From: Mycobacterium sp. 852002-10029_SCH5224772
GTDB taxonomy: Bacteria > Actinomycetota > Actinomycetes > Mycobacteriales > Mycobacteriaceae
NCBI RefSeq assembly: GCF_001667315.1
Contig: NZ_LZHT01000084.1
Location: forward strand, 62,001 to 126,000
Reading direction: 5' to 3'
DNA: 64,000 nucleotides
The notes beneath the pieces are model-generated. The model was not told the DNA's origin and did not search any database. It saw nothing but the letters and a program-made list of their open reading frames with translations. The position numbers and the translations under genes were made by a program. Positions 9,784 to 19,144 of this stretch are shown here, piece by piece; position 1 is the first letter of the stretch, and each line of letters starts with the position of its first letter.

Positions 9784-10454
9784 CCGCACGAATCGGCATC
9801 ATCACCTTCCCCGGGACGCTCGACGACGTGGACGCCGCGCGGGCGGCGCGGCTTGTCGGTGCGGAGCCGGTCAACCTGTGGCACGCCGACGCCGATCTGA
9901 AAAGCGTCGACGCCGTGGTGGTGCCCGGCGGCTTCTCCTACGGCGACTACCTGCGTGCCGGAGCGATCGCCAGGTTCGCCCCGGTGATGGCCGAAGTGGT
10001 GGACGCGGCGCGGCGCGGCATGCCGGTATTGGGAATTTGCAACGGTTTTCAAGTGCTCTGCGAGGCGGGATTGCTGCCCGGGGCGCTGACCCGCAACGTG
10101 GGTTTGCACTTCATCTGCCGCGACGTGTGGCTGCGGGTGGCGTCGACGTCGACGGCGTGGACGTCGCGTTTCGAACCCGACGCTGATCTGCTGGTGCCGC
10201 TGAAGTCCGGTGAGGGCCGTTACGTGGCTCCCACCGAGGTGCTCGAGGAGCTCGAGGGCGAGGGGCGGGTGGTGTTCCGGTACCGCGAGAACGCCAACGG
10301 TTCGCAGCATGACATCGCCGGCGTCAGCTCCGCCAACGGCCGTGTGGTGGGGCTGATGCCGCATCCCGAGCACGCCATCGAGGCGCTGACCGGGCCGTCC
10401 GACGACGGCCTGGGCCTGTTCTATTCGGTGCTGGACGGGGTGCTCGCCGGCTGA
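9780..10454 (+). CDS. purQ: Phosphoribosylformylglycinamidine synthase glutaminase subunit PurQ
   Basis: Class I glutamine amidotransferase, 224 aa, that supplies ammonia to PurL. The catalytic triad is visible: Cys87 in LGICNGFQ, His195 and Glu197 in PHPEHAIE. The oxyanion strand [13 protein letters not shown] is near residue 46. It starts with GTG overlapping purS. The 3' end overlaps the convergent acyltransferase gene by 34 bp. Length and motifs match stand-alone actinobacterial PurQ. Confidence 0.98.
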   Translation: MTARIGIITFPGTLDDVDAARAARLVGAEPVNLWHADADLKSVDAVVVPGGFSYGDYLRAGAIARFAPVMAEVVDAARRGMPVLGICNGFQVLCEAGLLPGALTRNVGLHFICRDVWLRVASTSTAWTSRFEPDADLLVPLKSGEGRYVAPTEVLEELEGEGRVVFRYRENANGSQHDIAGVSSANGRVVGLMPHPEHAIEALTGPSDDGLGLFYSVLDGVLAG

Positions 10455-11836
10455 TCGGAAACGCCTGCGGCATCGCGTAATTCATCGAACGCCGCGCTGA
10501 TGGCGTCCGTCGCTTCGTGCGGGTCGTCGAACGTCTGGTCGTCGGTCAGCACGGCGACACCGAGCCGGTCGACGTAACTCCACACGGTGATGTTGACCGG
10601 GGCGCCGGGCGAGAGCACGCCCGTGGAATAGATCTCGCTGACGGCCGCGCCGCCGAAGTGTCCGCGTTCGCGCGGTCCGGCCACGCTGGACACGGCGACG
10701 TTCATCAGCTTGTTCGGCATGTCGCGCAGACCCAGCCACCGAAATGCGGCCGGGGCGACGGCGGTCGGCAGGTAGGCCATCATTTTCCCGTACAGCTGCG
10801 GTCCGAGGATCTCGTGGTCTTCCTTGGCGATTCGGGTGGCCATCGAGATCAGCCGGGCCCGTTCGATCGGGTTGTCGACATGCACCGGCAGCGAGATCAT
10901 CAGGCCGCTGATCTCGTTGCCGGTGATCCGGTCCGACTTGTCGGTGGCCGTCGGCACCGAGGCGATGATCGGGCGGTCGGCCGCGCCGTCGTAGGCCAGC
11001 AACAGCGTCCGCAGCCCGCCCGCCGCCGTCGCCAGCACCAGATCGGTCATGGTGATGCCCAACGCTTTTGCCGTCGCCTTGGCCTGCGGCAGGGGCAACG
11101 ACGTGCTGGCGAACCGGCGCCGGGGTGAGACGACATGGTTGAGGAAGGTTGGTGGCGCGTCGAACGCGCCGGCCAGGTCGGGGTGATCTCCGCGCTTGCG
11201 GGAGCGTCGGCGCACCCGCGCCAGCCCGACGGCGGCGTCTTTGAGCAGCCCCGGCAGTCGCGCGAGTTGCCGGACGTGGTCGCGCGCGGCCGCCCGCAGC
11301 AGGTCGCCGTCAGAGGTGGTGACGCCGGCCTCGTCGTTGTCGCGCTCGTCGGTGTGCCCGTCCCGCAGATCCATCGCGCGCGCCAGCAGGTTGACCGAGG
11401 CGACACCGTCGGCCAACGCGTGGTGAACCTTGCCGATCACGGCGAACCGACCGTCGGCCAGTCCCTCGGCGAAATGAAACTCCCACAACGGGCGGCTGCG
11501 GTCCAGGGGAGTGGACGCCACCTCGCCGATGACCCGATCGAGCTCCCGCCGTCCGCCCGGCGCGGGCACCCGGACGCGGCGGAGGTGGTAGTCCAGATCG
11601 ACCGCGCAGTTTTCCTGCCACATCGGGTGATGCAGATGCCATGGAATGTCAACGAGCTTGTAGCGCAACGGTTCCAGCAGATGAAGCCGCCGGCGCATGT
11701 GGTGGCGGAAGGCGTCGAACCCGAACTCGCCGTCGACGCCGGCCGGGTCGATGACCGCGACCTTCAACGTGTGCGTGTGCAGGTTGGGCGTCTCGCTGTA
11801 GAGCAGCATGGCGTCCATGCCGTTGAGTCTTTTCAC
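10421..11836 (-). CDS. WS/DGAT-family acyltransferase (triacylglycerol/wax ester synthase)
   Basis: A 471-residue acyl-CoA:diacylglycerol / wax ester acyltransferase of the mycobacterial Tgs family, which makes storage lipid at the membrane surface. The active-site motif HHxxxDG is H138-H139-A-L-A-D143-G. The N terminus ([18 protein letters not shown]) and the later PLW.FH.EGL and [14 protein letters not shown] blocks are typical. Its tail overlaps purQ. Upstream, 83 bp away on the same strand, is a PlsC-type acyltransferase, so the pair may act in the same lipid pathway. Which of the many Tgs paralogues it corresponds to cannot be told. By recall, this gene is absent at this site in M. tuberculosis. 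Confidence 0.93.
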   Translation of the reverse strand: MKRLNGMDAMLLYSETPNLHTHTLKVAVIDPAGVDGEFGFDAFRHHMRRRLHLLEPLRYKLVDIPWHLHHPMWQENCAVDLDYHLRRVRVPAPGGRRELDRVIGEVASTPLDRSRPLWEFHFAEGLADGRFAVIGKVHHALADGVASVNLLARAMDLRDGHTDERDNDEAGVTTSDGDLLRAAARDHVRQLARLPGLLKDAAVGLARVRRRSRKRGDHPDLAGAFDAPPTFLNHVVSPRRRFASTSLPLPQAKATAKALGITMTDLVLATAAGGLRTLLLAYDGAADRPIIASVPTATDKSDRITGNEISGLMISLPVHVDNPIERARLISMATRIAKEDHEILGPQLYGKMMAYLPTAVAPAAFRWLGLRDMPNKLMNVAVSSVAGPRERGHFGGAAVSEIYSTGVLSPGAPVNITVWSYVDRLGVAVLTDDQTFDDPHEATDAISAAFDELRDAAGVSDQPASTPSSTE

Positions 11837-11918
11837 ACGTCACCTCGCCCTGCCGACGCGCCCAGGCCAACAACTATGCCGCAGGGCCGCCGGGAGCCGG
11901 CGCGGATTGGCGGCATCC

Positions 11919-12761
11919 TCAGCCCAGGATCGGAAACCGGCGCTGCCCGGCCAACCGCTGGAGCGCGGCCTCCATGACGGCGCGGACGTGGGCGTCGACC
12001 TCGTCGATGTCGGGATCGTCGCCGAAGCGGGCGGTGACGTCGATCGGCTCCAGCACCTCGGTCACGATCTTTGCCGGCAGGGGCAGGTTGGGCGGGAAGA
12101 TCACGCTCAGCCCGAACGGGAACCCGACGCTGATCGGCAGGATGTCCATCCGGGCCTTGGTTAGCCCCAGCTTGCGCGCCAGCCAGTTGCCCCGGGTCAA
12201 GAACAGCTGGGTCTCCTGGGCGCCGATCGACACGGTCGGCACGATCGGCACGCCGGCTTCGATCGCGGTCCGCACGTAGCCGGTGCGGCCGTTGAAGTCG
12301 ATGGTGTTGGCGCTGAAGGTCGGCCGGTACGAGTCGTAGTCGCCGCCGGGAAACACCAGCACCACCGCGCCGGAATGCAGGGCGGCGGCGGCGTTTTCGC
12401 GGCTGGCCTCGATCACCCCGAGGCGGCGCAGCCAGCCGTCCAACGGCCCCATGAACAGCCCGTAGTGGGCCAACGTGTAGACGGGGCGGTCGTAGCCGAA
12501 CTTTTCGTAGAAGGCCGGGGAAAAGATCAACACGTCCGGTGTCAGCATGCCGCCGGAGTGGTTGGAGACCACCAGCGCCCCGCCGGACGATGGGACGTTG
12601 TCGATGTTTCGCACCTCGGCCCGGTAGTACCGTTTGACGGCCGGCCCGAGCGCGTGAGCGACCTGCTCGGTGAAGGCCGGATCCCATTTGGCGGTCTCGG
12701 GATTGTCCACCGCGTCCGCGCCGCTGCCCTTCATGGCTCCCCGCTGTCGTGATCGTGCCAT
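11919..12761 (-). CDS. PlsC-type lysophospholipid acyltransferase
   Basis: A 280-residue glycerolipid acyltransferase-fold protein. Block I reads NHSGGMLTPD, a variant of the NHxxxxD catalytic motif; block III-like FPGGDYDS and block IV-like VPIVPTVS follow. Such enzymes acylate lysophosphatidate or related acceptors at the cytosolic face of the membrane. The first ATG is at 12761; a second ATG (MKGSG) lies nine codons in. It is divergent from the epimerase gene, with a near-perfect palindrome between them, and co-directional with the WS/DGAT gene. Acceptor and acyl donor unknown. Confidence 0.9.
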   Translation of the reverse strand: MARSRQRGAMKGSGADAVDNPETAKWDPAFTEQVAHALGPAVKRYYRAEVRNIDNVPSSGGALVVSNHSGGMLTPDVLIFSPAFYEKFGYDRPVYTLAHYGLFMGPLDGWLRRLGVIEASRENAAAALHSGAVVLVFPGGDYDSYRPTFSANTIDFNGRTGYVRTAIEAGVPIVPTVSIGAQETQLFLTRGNWLARKLGLTKARMDILPISVGFPFGLSVIFPPNLPLPAKIVTEVLEPIDVTARFGDDPDIDEVDAHVRAVMEAALQRLAGQRRFPILG

Positions 12762-12809
12762 TTGCTATTGGTTGCCGTTGTGACGCCGGTCTCAAACCTC
12801 AGGCCATGG

Positions 12810-12823
12810 GTGACATATGTTAC
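12810..12823. promoter_or_regulatory. Palindrome GTGACATATGTTAC, candidate operator
   Basis: A 14-bp palindrome with one mismatched pair (GTGACA-TATGTTAC) sits 48 bp upstream of the PlsC-type start and 58 bp upstream of the epimerase start, in the only divergent space between them. The central CATATG could overlap a -10 element. No regulator gene is adjacent, so the binding protein is unknown. Confidence 0.45.
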
Positions 12824-12881
12824 TCTCCGTTTAAGAGAATGCCATATTCGTTTGCTGAGGGCAAACGCAAAGCGGGGGATC

Positions 12882-13967
12882 ATGTCCGAGAAGGTTCTTG
12901 TCACGGGGGGTTTCGGGCTCGTCGGCTCACAAACCGTGCGCCGGTTGGTCGCCGACGGCCACCGGGTGGTCGCGACGGATCTGGGCACACCCACCCAGCG
13001 CAAAGCCGCGAGGACGCTGCCGGCCGGTGTCGAGGCGCACTGGGCCGATCTGACCGAGCCGGGCGACGTTGACCGCCTGCTCGCAGCAACCTCGCCCACG
13101 GCCATCGTCCACCTGGCCGCGGTGATCCCGCCGATGATCTACCGCAGCCGCGCCCTCGGGCGCCGCGTCAACGTCGATGCGACCCTCACGCTGCTGCGCG
13201 CCGCGCAGGCCCGGCCGCACCCGGTACGGTTCGTTCAGGCGTCGAGCAATGCCGTGTACGGAGCGCGCAACCCGCACCGCAGCGCCGAGCTGTTGCGCGC
13301 CGATTCCCCGATGAACCCGGCTGATCTCTACGGCGCGCACAAAGCCGAGGCGGAACAGCGCATCCGATCCTCGGACCTCGAGTGGGTGATCTTGCGGCTG
13401 GGCGGCGTGATAAGCGTCGAACCGGACGCCATGCCGTTCAGCGTTGATGCACTGTTCTTCGAAAGCGCTCTGCCGACCGACGGCCGCATCCACACCGTCG
13501 ATGTGCGCGATGTCGCCCGCGCGTTCGCCGCGGCGACCACGGCCGACGTCGCCGGTGAGACCCTGCTGATCGCCGGCGATGAGTCGCACCGGATTCGGCA
13601 GGGCGAGGTCGGCAAGGCGCTGGCCGCCGCCCGGGGTCTCGTCGACGTCTTGCCCGGGGGACGCCCGGGTGATCCCGACAGCGACGCAAATTGGTTCGTC
13701 ACCGACTGGATGGATACCACTCGCGCCCAACAGGTCCTGCGATTCCAGCACCACTCGTGGCCGGACATGCTCGACGAGATGCGCGCCACCGCGGGGTGGC
13801 GGCGCTACCCGATGCGGTTGATCTCGCCGCTGGCGCGGCGATTTCTCAAAAGCCGTGCGGCGGCCTACCGGGATACGCCCGGACGCTACGCCGAGCCGTG
13901 GGGCGCCATCCGGGCCAAGCTGGGTGAGCCGCGCCCCGACGCCCCAGGCGACACGAGCGGTATTTAG
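12882..13967 (+). CDS. NAD(P)-dependent epimerase/dehydratase (extended SDR)
   Basis: A 361-residue extended short-chain dehydrogenase/reductase. The NAD-binding glycine motif TGGFGLVG is at residues 8-15, the catalytic pair is Y150-x3-K154 (YGAHK), and the Ser upstream is in VQASSNAVYG. Family members modify nucleotide sugars, sterols or other alcohols. The ATG at 12882 is chosen because the glycine motif follows at once; the longer frame from 12762 would run into the divergent promoter. The last 60 residues (after RATAGWRRYP) form an Arg-rich extension without recognised function. Substrate unknown. Confidence 0.88.
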   Translation: MSEKVLVTGGFGLVGSQTVRRLVADGHRVVATDLGTPTQRKAARTLPAGVEAHWADLTEPGDVDRLLAATSPTAIVHLAAVIPPMIYRSRALGRRVNVDATLTLLRAAQARPHPVRFVQASSNAVYGARNPHRSAELLRADSPMNPADLYGAHKAEAEQRIRSSDLEWVILRLGGVISVEPDAMPFSVDALFFESALPTDGRIHTVDVRDVARAFAAATTADVAGETLLIAGDESHRIRQGEVGKALAAARGLVDVLPGGRPGDPDSDANWFVTDWMDTTRAQQVLRFQHHSWPDMLDEMRATAGWRRYPMRLISPLARRFLKSRAAAYRDTPGRYAEPWGAIRAKLGEPRPDAPGDTSGI

Positions 13968-13971
13968 AGCC

Positions 13972-14448
13972 TCAGCCGGCGTGACGCAGCAACGGCCGGT
14001 CCGTGGGCGGCGCGTCTGCCACGTCTACGGCGGGGTCCAGCTCCTCGAACAGCTCGGTGGCATCCGCGATCGCCAAGTCGACGAAGGACGCGAAATCGGC
14101 GAAGGAGACTCCGCTTCGGATCCATTGCGACTTGCGGGCCACCACGCCGATGCGCTGTGGATCGGACGAGCCGTGCACGATCGCGGTGACGTGGCGGTCC
14201 TGGCGATTCCACTTGTCGGCGAAGTACGTCAGCCACGGGCGGTCGGTGGCCGGGAAGTAGCAGCCGGGAGTGACCCGGATGATCAACACGTCCTCGTGCG
14301 CGGGAGAGACTTCGAAATGAACATGCAGCCGCCGCGGAGCGCCGGTGACGAAGAAGTATTCGCCATCGTGGTGGCCGCGGAAATAGCGCCGCCCGCGGGT
14401 GCGCAAGTAACGTTCGACCAGGTTCGCGCACATCGGCTCGTTCGTCAT
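13972..14448 (-). CDS. YbjN-like domain protein
   Basis: A 158-residue soluble protein resembling the YbjN / type III secretion chaperone-like fold, with alternating short beta strands around YFRGHHDGEYFFV, LHVHFEVSP and DVLIIRVTPGCYFPA, and a C-terminal helix DFASFVDLAIADATELFEE. Homologues are common in actinobacteria without a defined biochemical role. It ends 5 bp from the convergent epimerase gene. Function unknown; it could assist folding or protein-protein contacts. Confidence 0.65.
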   Translation of the reverse strand: MTNEPMCANLVERYLRTRGRRYFRGHHDGEYFFVTGAPRRLHVHFEVSPAHEDVLIIRVTPGCYFPATDRPWLTYFADKWNRQDRHVTAIVHGSSDPQRIGVVARKSQWIRSGVSFADFASFVDLAIADATELFEELDPAVDVADAPPTDRPLLRHAG

Positions 14449-14542
14449 AAGACTTATATTGACGCCAATGACTTTGCGGATGCTTGGAGCCGAGCGATGT
14501 GGCGCCCAAGAATCTGTTGAGAATTCGCTGAGTGAGCGTCAG

Positions 14543-15019
14543 CTAGGGCGTCTCTTGAGGCCCGTCCAGCGGATACAGCGCGGGAAGATTGATCACGATC
14601 GCTTCCTGGGTGCTGCGTGCGATCACGACCTCGGCCGTGGTGTCGGAGTCGGGGTTTTCTTCCCGGTGCGGCAGATACGGCGGGATGAAAACGTAGTCGC
14701 CGGGTTTCGTTGCGATGCGGACCTCTTGGGTGCCGTCATGAAACACGAACTCCGGGTTGCCGCTTCGGACATAGATCGCGGTCTCCGAGTCACCGTGGTG
14801 ATGGTTGTCCGACGCGGATTTCGGCGACGCGTGGGTCTCGCCCATCCAGAGCTTTTCTGCACCGACCGACCGGCCGGATAGCGCGGCGAAGCGCCGCAGG
14901 CCCTCCGACTGTGCGGTGTCCGGGCTGATCTCCGACGCCTTGATGTGGCGCACCCGGTTGCGGGCGGCCGGTGGTGCCGTGTCGTCGAAGTCGGGATGGA
15001 ATCCGTCGGAGGTGGCCAT
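14543..15019 (-). CDS. Cupin-domain protein
   Basis: A 158-residue single-domain cupin. Cupin motif 1 is at NHHHGDSETAIYVRSG (candidate metal ligands are the three consecutive His and the Glu) and motif 2 is at PGDYVFIPPYLPHREEN (His ligand). It probably binds Fe, Mn or Zn and may be a small dioxygenase or isomerase, but no substrate is apparent. It is the last gene of a minus-strand string that begins at the TetR genes near 21.7 kb; the upstream oxidoreductase gene ends 3 bp before its start. Confidence 0.85.
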   Translation of the reverse strand: MATSDGFHPDFDDTAPPAARNRVRHIKASEISPDTAQSEGLRRFAALSGRSVGAEKLWMGETHASPKSASDNHHHGDSETAIYVRSGNPEFVFHDGTQEVRIATKPGDYVFIPPYLPHREENPDSDTTAEVVIARSTQEAIVINLPALYPLDGPQETP

Positions 15020-15022
15020 GGG

Positions 15023-16480
15023 TCAATTATGGTCCGAGCCATCGCGATACGCTTCGAGCAGTCTCAGCCACAGCTCGCTGATGGTCGGGAAGCACGGCAC
15101 GGCGTGCCACAAGCGGTCGACGGTCACTTGGCCGGCGACGGCGATGGTGGCCGAGTGCAGCAGCTCGGTCACGCCGGGGCCGACCATCGTGACGCCGAGC
15201 AGGCGCCCGCTCTCTTGGTCGACGACCATTCGGGCGCGGCCGGTATAACCGTCGGCGTAGAGCTTCGCTCCCATCACCACGTCCCTGATCTCGATATCGA
15301 CGGCCCGGACTCGGTATCCGGCGTCCTCGGCTTGCCGAGCTGTCAGTCCGACCGCGGCGGCCTCGGGATCGGTGAAGAAGGCTTGCGGCACCGCGCAGTG
15401 GTCGGCGGTGGTCGCGTGTGCACCCCAGGGCTCAGTGTCCAACGGGTTCCCGGCTGCACGTGCTCCGATGGCCGCACCGGCGATCCGGCCCTGATACTTG
15501 CCCTGGTGCGTGAGCAGGGCGCGGTGGTTGACGTCGCCGGCGGCGTAGAGCCAGCCGTCCTCGACGGCGCCGCGCACCAGGCAGGTGTCGTCCACCTCGA
15601 GCCAGCTGCCGGGTTCCAATCCCACTGTCTCCAAGCCGATATCGTCGGTCAGCGGCGCCCGACCGGTGGCGAACAGCACCTCATTCACCGTCAACTCGCT
15701 GCCATCGTCCAGTTCGAGGACCACGCCGGTGTCGTCCGGACGCCGCAGCGTGCGGACCGAAACACCCACCCGCACATCGACGCCGGCGTCAACGAGCCCA
15801 CGGCCGATCAGCTCGCCCACGAAGGGCTCCATGCGGGGCAACAGCCCCGAGCCGCGGGACAGGAGGGTCACTTGGGATCCCAATCCCTGCCAGGCCGTGA
15901 CCATTTCGACGCCCACACCGCCGGCGCCCACGACGGCCAGCCGCTCCGGGACCTCGCTGCTGTCGGTAGCTCGCCGGTTGGTCCACGGCTTGGCCTCGGC
16001 CATTCCGGGTAGATCGGGCAGCGCCGGACGGCTTCCGGTGCATACGACCACGGCATGCCGCGCGGTCAGCGCGACACGCTCGTCGTCGCCGGTGGTGATG
16101 ACCACTCGGTGGGGACCATCCAACCTTCCGTGACCGCGTATCAACGTCGCACCGATTCCGCTCACCCAGTCGGCCTGGCCGCTGTCATCCCAGTCGGTGA
16201 CATAGCGGTTGCGGCGGCCGAAGACGCCCTCGGCGCTGATGGAGCCGGTGACCGCTTCCCGAGCACCGTCGACGCGTCGCGCATCGGCTAGGGCAATGAC
16301 GGGACGCAGCAACGCTTTACTGGGCACGCACGCCCAGTAGGAGCACTCGCCCCCGACGAGCTCGCGCTCGACGATGGCGACGTGCAGGCCCGCGGCGCGG
16401 GCGCGTTCGGCGGCGTTTTGCCCGATCGGCCCGGCGCCGAGCACGATGACGTCGAAGTCTCGGTCGCTAGCTGTTGCCAC
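15023..16480 (-). CDS. Pyridine nucleotide-disulfide oxidoreductase (Rv0794c-like, dihydrolipoamide/mercuric reductase family)
   Basis: A 485-residue class I flavin disulfide reductase. The FAD motif [15 protein letters not shown] begins at residue 11, the redox-active disulfide is C46-x4-C51 in [13 protein letters not shown], and the NAD(P) motif [12 protein letters not shown] is central. The usual C-terminal dimer-interface HxxxE pair is degenerate: [11 protein letters not shown] does contain H, with E ten residues on. Electrons go from NAD(P)H through FAD to an unknown disulfide or quinone. The start overlaps the HAD gene's end by 14 bp, so the two are coupled. Part of the candidate redox operon below the TGGG-N8-CCCA operators. 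Confidence 0.92.
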   Translation of the reverse strand: MATASDRDFDVIVLGAGPIGQNAAERARAAGLHVAIVERELVGGECSYWACVPSKALLRPVIALADARRVDGAREAVTGSISAEGVFGRRNRYVTDWDDSGQADWVSGIGATLIRGHGRLDGPHRVVITTGDDERVALTARHAVVVCTGSRPALPDLPGMAEAKPWTNRRATDSSEVPERLAVVGAGGVGVEMVTAWQGLGSQVTLLSRGSGLLPRMEPFVGELIGRGLVDAGVDVRVGVSVRTLRRPDDTGVVLELDDGSELTVNEVLFATGRAPLTDDIGLETVGLEPGSWLEVDDTCLVRGAVEDGWLYAAGDVNHRALLTHQGKYQGRIAGAAIGARAAGNPLDTEPWGAHATTADHCAVPQAFFTDPEAAAVGLTARQAEDAGYRVRAVDIEIRDVVMGAKLYADGYTGRARMVVDQESGRLLGVTMVGPGVTELLHSATIAVAGQVTVDRLWHAVPCFPTISELWLRLLEAYRDGSDHN

Positions 16481-17174
16481 TGTTGGCGATCCCTTCGGCT
16501 TGGGTCAGGTGCTCGGCCAGCTCACGGAGGTCACCGGCGACGATATTCGGCTGCGGCAGGCCGCTCACCGGTAGCGGCGCGTTGCCGCGCCGGGTGATCA
16601 GCGCCCCGCTGAACCCGACGCTCTGCGCGCCGAGAGTGTCCCACACGTGAGCGGCGACCATCATGCACTCATCGGGAGTCACGTGGAGTTCCTCGCACAC
16701 GTACCGATATACGACGGGCGACGGTTTGAAGGCGCGGCGGGCATCGACGCTCAGTTGGCGTTCGAAAAAGCCGGCCAGCCCTGAATTCTGCAGCGCCGTC
16801 GGGCCATCCGGATTCGGCGGCGAATTCGTCAGACTAACCAGCCGAAAACCGTTGTCGCGCAGGGAGGCAAGGCCCTCAGCGGCATCGGGGTGTGCCGGCA
16901 TGGTGAGTAGACCGGTCGTCAGGCGGTCGAGGTGGTCATCGGTGACGTGCACGTGGTGGACGTCACCGAGCATGCGCAGGGTTCCCCGGGCAAGCACGGG
17001 GAACGGCACGTACTTGTCGGCCAGGGTGATCGTCATCGAGTACTGAATGAGCTGCCGGAACCACTCGCGCAGCACGCGTTCGTCATCGAAGAGTCCATCG
17101 AAAAGCGGGGCGAGGGACTCGATATCGATCAGCGTCTCGTTGACGTCGAAAACGAGGACAGCGGGTGTCGGCAT
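16467..17174 (-). CDS. HAD superfamily hydrolase, haloacid dehalogenase type II
   Basis: A 235-residue L-2-haloacid dehalogenase-like enzyme. Motif I is FDVNETLID with nucleophile Asp10; motif II is SLTNSPP; the motif III Lys is in AFKPSP; motif IV is [13 protein letters not shown]. The DVNET variant with NxT is characteristic of dehalogenases rather than phosphatases. It would hydrolyse the C-halogen bond of short 2-haloacids, or a related substrate. One base separates its start from the TMEM175-like gene's stop. Context suggests a detoxification operon. Confidence 0.9.
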   Translation of the reverse strand: MPTPAVLVFDVNETLIDIESLAPLFDGLFDDERVLREWFRQLIQYSMTITLADKYVPFPVLARGTLRMLGDVHHVHVTDDHLDRLTTGLLTMPAHPDAAEGLASLRDNGFRLVSLTNSPPNPDGPTALQNSGLAGFFERQLSVDARRAFKPSPVVYRYVCEELHVTPDECMMVAAHVWDTLGAQSVGFSGALITRRGNAPLPVSGLPQPNIVAGDLRELAEHLTQAEGIANSGNS

Positions 17175-17175
17175 G

Positions 17176-17769
17176 CTAGGTTTCGATCTTTCTGGAGTTG
17201 GGGACGTCCGGCCGCAAATACCCCGCCAGGCACAGGCAGATCAATACCATTCCGACGATCGGCCACCACAGGGCGACGACTGCCGCCGCCGCGAACACGC
17301 CGATCGTGATGAACGACCTCATACGCAAGAGTCGGCGCATCCGCTGGGTGAGGTCGTCATGGGCGGGCCGATCGACCACTTCCTGGCACAGCGCCAAGTA
17401 GGTGATGTTGACAAGCACGAACACCGAGGCATACAGAACCACCGGTGCGGCGGCCAGCCTGCTGTCGGCGATCCACTCCGTGGTGATAGGAATCAGCGAT
17501 ACCGAGAACAAGTGAGCAAAGTTCGACCACACCAATCGTGGCGTCGCCACTTCTGCATAGCCGAACAAGTGGTGGTGATTCACCCAAACGATCGCGATGA
17601 ACACGTAGCTGACCACATAGCTCAGTCCGGTGGGCCATTCCGGCAACAAAGCGTGGAAGGTGTAGGACTGCGGTGGCTTGAGCTCTAGGACGAGGATCGT
17701 GATGAGGACCGCGAACACTCCGTCTGAGAAGGCGCCCACCCGGTCTGGACTCGTTTTCGGCGCGGTCAC
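17176..17769 (-). CDS. TMEM175-family (DUF1211) potassium channel-like membrane protein
   Basis: A 197-residue integral membrane protein with about six hydrophobic segments. The signature RVGAFSDGVFAVLITILVLEL (residues about 10-30, key residues R, F, S, D) in the first helix matches the (R/K)xxxFSDG motif lining the pore of prokaryotic TMEM175 channels. The HHHLF stretch after the second helix is also typical. It starts with GTG after a good Shine-Dalgarno (GAGGAG), 9 bp after the VOC gene stop. Bacterial TMEM175 proteins conduct K+ with low selectivity. Its presence inside a redox operon is odd and functionally unexplained. Confidence 0.88.
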   Translation of the reverse strand: MTAPKTSPDRVGAFSDGVFAVLITILVLELKPPQSYTFHALLPEWPTGLSYVVSYVFIAIVWVNHHHLFGYAEVATPRLVWSNFAHLFSVSLIPITTEWIADSRLAAAPVVLYASVFVLVNITYLALCQEVVDRPAHDDLTQRMRRLLRMRSFITIGVFAAAAVVALWWPIVGMVLICLCLAGYLRPDVPNSRKIET

Positions 17770-17778
17770 GACGTCTCC

Positions 17779-18210
17779 TCAACCCCGCTGGTGGTTTCGT
17801 TCCTGCAACACCCACGCATTCCCGTCGGGATCGCGGAAATCGGCGAAGCTCGCGTAGTCACTGCGCTCGGGATCGGTACCCGGGAGGAACCCGCCACTCC
17901 AGCCGCCGTCGGTGTCCTTGTGGCGGATCTCGCCGACGGTTACGCCGCGGCCGGTCAACACTGCGCGGCAGGCCTCGATATCCGAGACCACAAGGTAGAG
18001 ACCCCGCACTGAGCCGAAGGGCGCATCGGTCAACCCGACGCCGAATTGGATTGAGGCGTCCGATCCCCCGGGCGTCAGCTGGACAACCCGGAACGCGGGT
18101 GTGGGCGCGTAATCGACATCGAGGGTGAAGCCAAGCTGGTCGCGGTAGAACCGTAGTGACCGATCGGGATCGGCGACGGGCAGGATGACGACTTCGATGG
18201 ACATCCTCAT
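17779..18210 (-). CDS. VOC-superfamily (glyoxalase/dioxygenase-fold) protein
   Basis: A 143-residue vicinal-oxygen-chelate protein with two beta-alpha-beta3 modules. The first begins EVVILPVADPDRSLRFYRDQLGF and the second is around GLYLVVSDIEACRAVLTGRGV, ending in FADFRDPDGNAWVLQE whose Glu is a usual metal ligand. Related proteins act in glyoxal detoxification, fosfomycin or bleomycin resistance, or ring cleavage. Its ATG overlaps the DUF427 gene stop (ATGA), indicating coupling. Substrate unknown. Confidence 0.88.
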   Translation of the reverse strand: MRMSIEVVILPVADPDRSLRFYRDQLGFTLDVDYAPTPAFRVVQLTPGGSDASIQFGVGLTDAPFGSVRGLYLVVSDIEACRAVLTGRGVTVGEIRHKDTDGGWSGGFLPGTDPERSDYASFADFRDPDGNAWVLQERNHQRG

Positions 18211-19088
18211 GGCGTGTCCCTTGCCGGTTTCTTCCCTAGCACCTCATCGGTGTCCAGCCCGCGGTCGACACCGTGTGGGATGACGGTTTGGCCGGGTTCC
18301 AGCCGAAGTTGCTTGCCGTCGAGGCGCACATCGATTTTGTCCGGTTCGAACGACACCAGGTTGCGGACGCGTGAGACTTCGGTCCAGGGATCGACGTAAG
18401 ACCACGCCGCATGCTGGTGGCCGCCGACATCGTAGTACGAGCAGATGCCCTTGTATGGACAAAACGTCTGGATGTCAACCGGTTTGAGGGCAGATGCGTC
18501 GATGTCGTCGCGCGGTACGTACCATCTGGGCGCGAAGCCGGATTCATACAGAGCCAGGGGGCGCTGCGTCTCGGCGATCACACGATCACCGTCTCGGACG
18601 ACGAGATGCCTTGTCGTGGCCCGGATATCGATGCGGTGGTAGGCGTCCGCCGCGTGTCCGACGATCCGTTCCTCTTCTTCATAGAAGGCATCCATGGCGC
18701 GCCAGGCAAACGCCACCCGGCCCCCCAGGACCGTCGCATGCGCGGGCAGCGCGGTGTGTTCCCAGGCGCTGTGGCCGGCCTCGCGATCTGATGTGCTGAC
18801 CGTGAACCACTGTGTGTCGCCGAGGTCGCGGTGTTGGGTCACCCGATCCTCGGCGGTCAACGTCCCCGTTTCGATATCACCCGCAGGGAAATAGGCCACC
18901 GGGTAGCGGCCCGGTTCATGCAAGAGGATCACGTCCTCGCTGTCGGCGATCCATCGGTCCGCGAAGCGCACCCGCATCCGGCGGCGCAACGGCTCAGCGT
19001 AGAGCAGCCGCGACGGCATCGGCTGTTCGGTCAGGAAGTGCCCGATTGACCCGGTCGCCAGCGGGCCTTGTTGCCATGCGAGTCCCAT
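18207..19088 (-). CDS. DUF427 domain protein (tandem DUF427)
   Basis: A protein of about 293 residues with two DUF427 units. The first is around RMRVRFADRWIADSEDVILLHEPGRYPVAYFP; the second covers HLVVRDGDRVIAETQRPLALYESGFAPRWYVP and continues to the invariant FCPYKG.CSYYDV motif near residue 215 (sequences shown in part). The domain is a small beta barrel of unknown enzymology, common next to oxidoreductases. The start is placed at the ATG at 19088 (MGLAWQQG), the common family N terminus. An in-frame GTG/ATG at 19148/19145 overlaps the stop of the upstream oxidoreductase (TGATG) and could give a 20-residue extension. Confidence 0.82.
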   Translation of the reverse strand: MGLAWQQGPLATGSIGHFLTEQPMPSRLLYAEPLRRRMRVRFADRWIADSEDVILLHEPGRYPVAYFPAGDIETGTLTAEDRVTQHRDLGDTQWFTVSTSDREAGHSAWEHTALPAHATVLGGRVAFAWRAMDAFYEEEERIVGHAADAYHRIDIRATTRHLVVRDGDRVIAETQRPLALYESGFAPRWYVPRDDIDASALKPVDIQTFCPYKGICSYYDVGGHQHAAWSYVDPWTEVSRVRNLVSFEPDKIDVRLDGKQLRLEPGQTVIPHGVDRGLDTDEVLGKKPARDTP

Positions 19089-19144
19089 ATGGACACCTTC
19101 CATTTCCGAATTCCTTGCGCAGAGCGGTGTTTCAAGGTTGTGCA

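Noticed and set aside
12762..12881. N-terminal extension of the epimerase
   Set aside because: It crosses the divergent promoter and palindrome, and the NAD motif follows the ATG at 12882.
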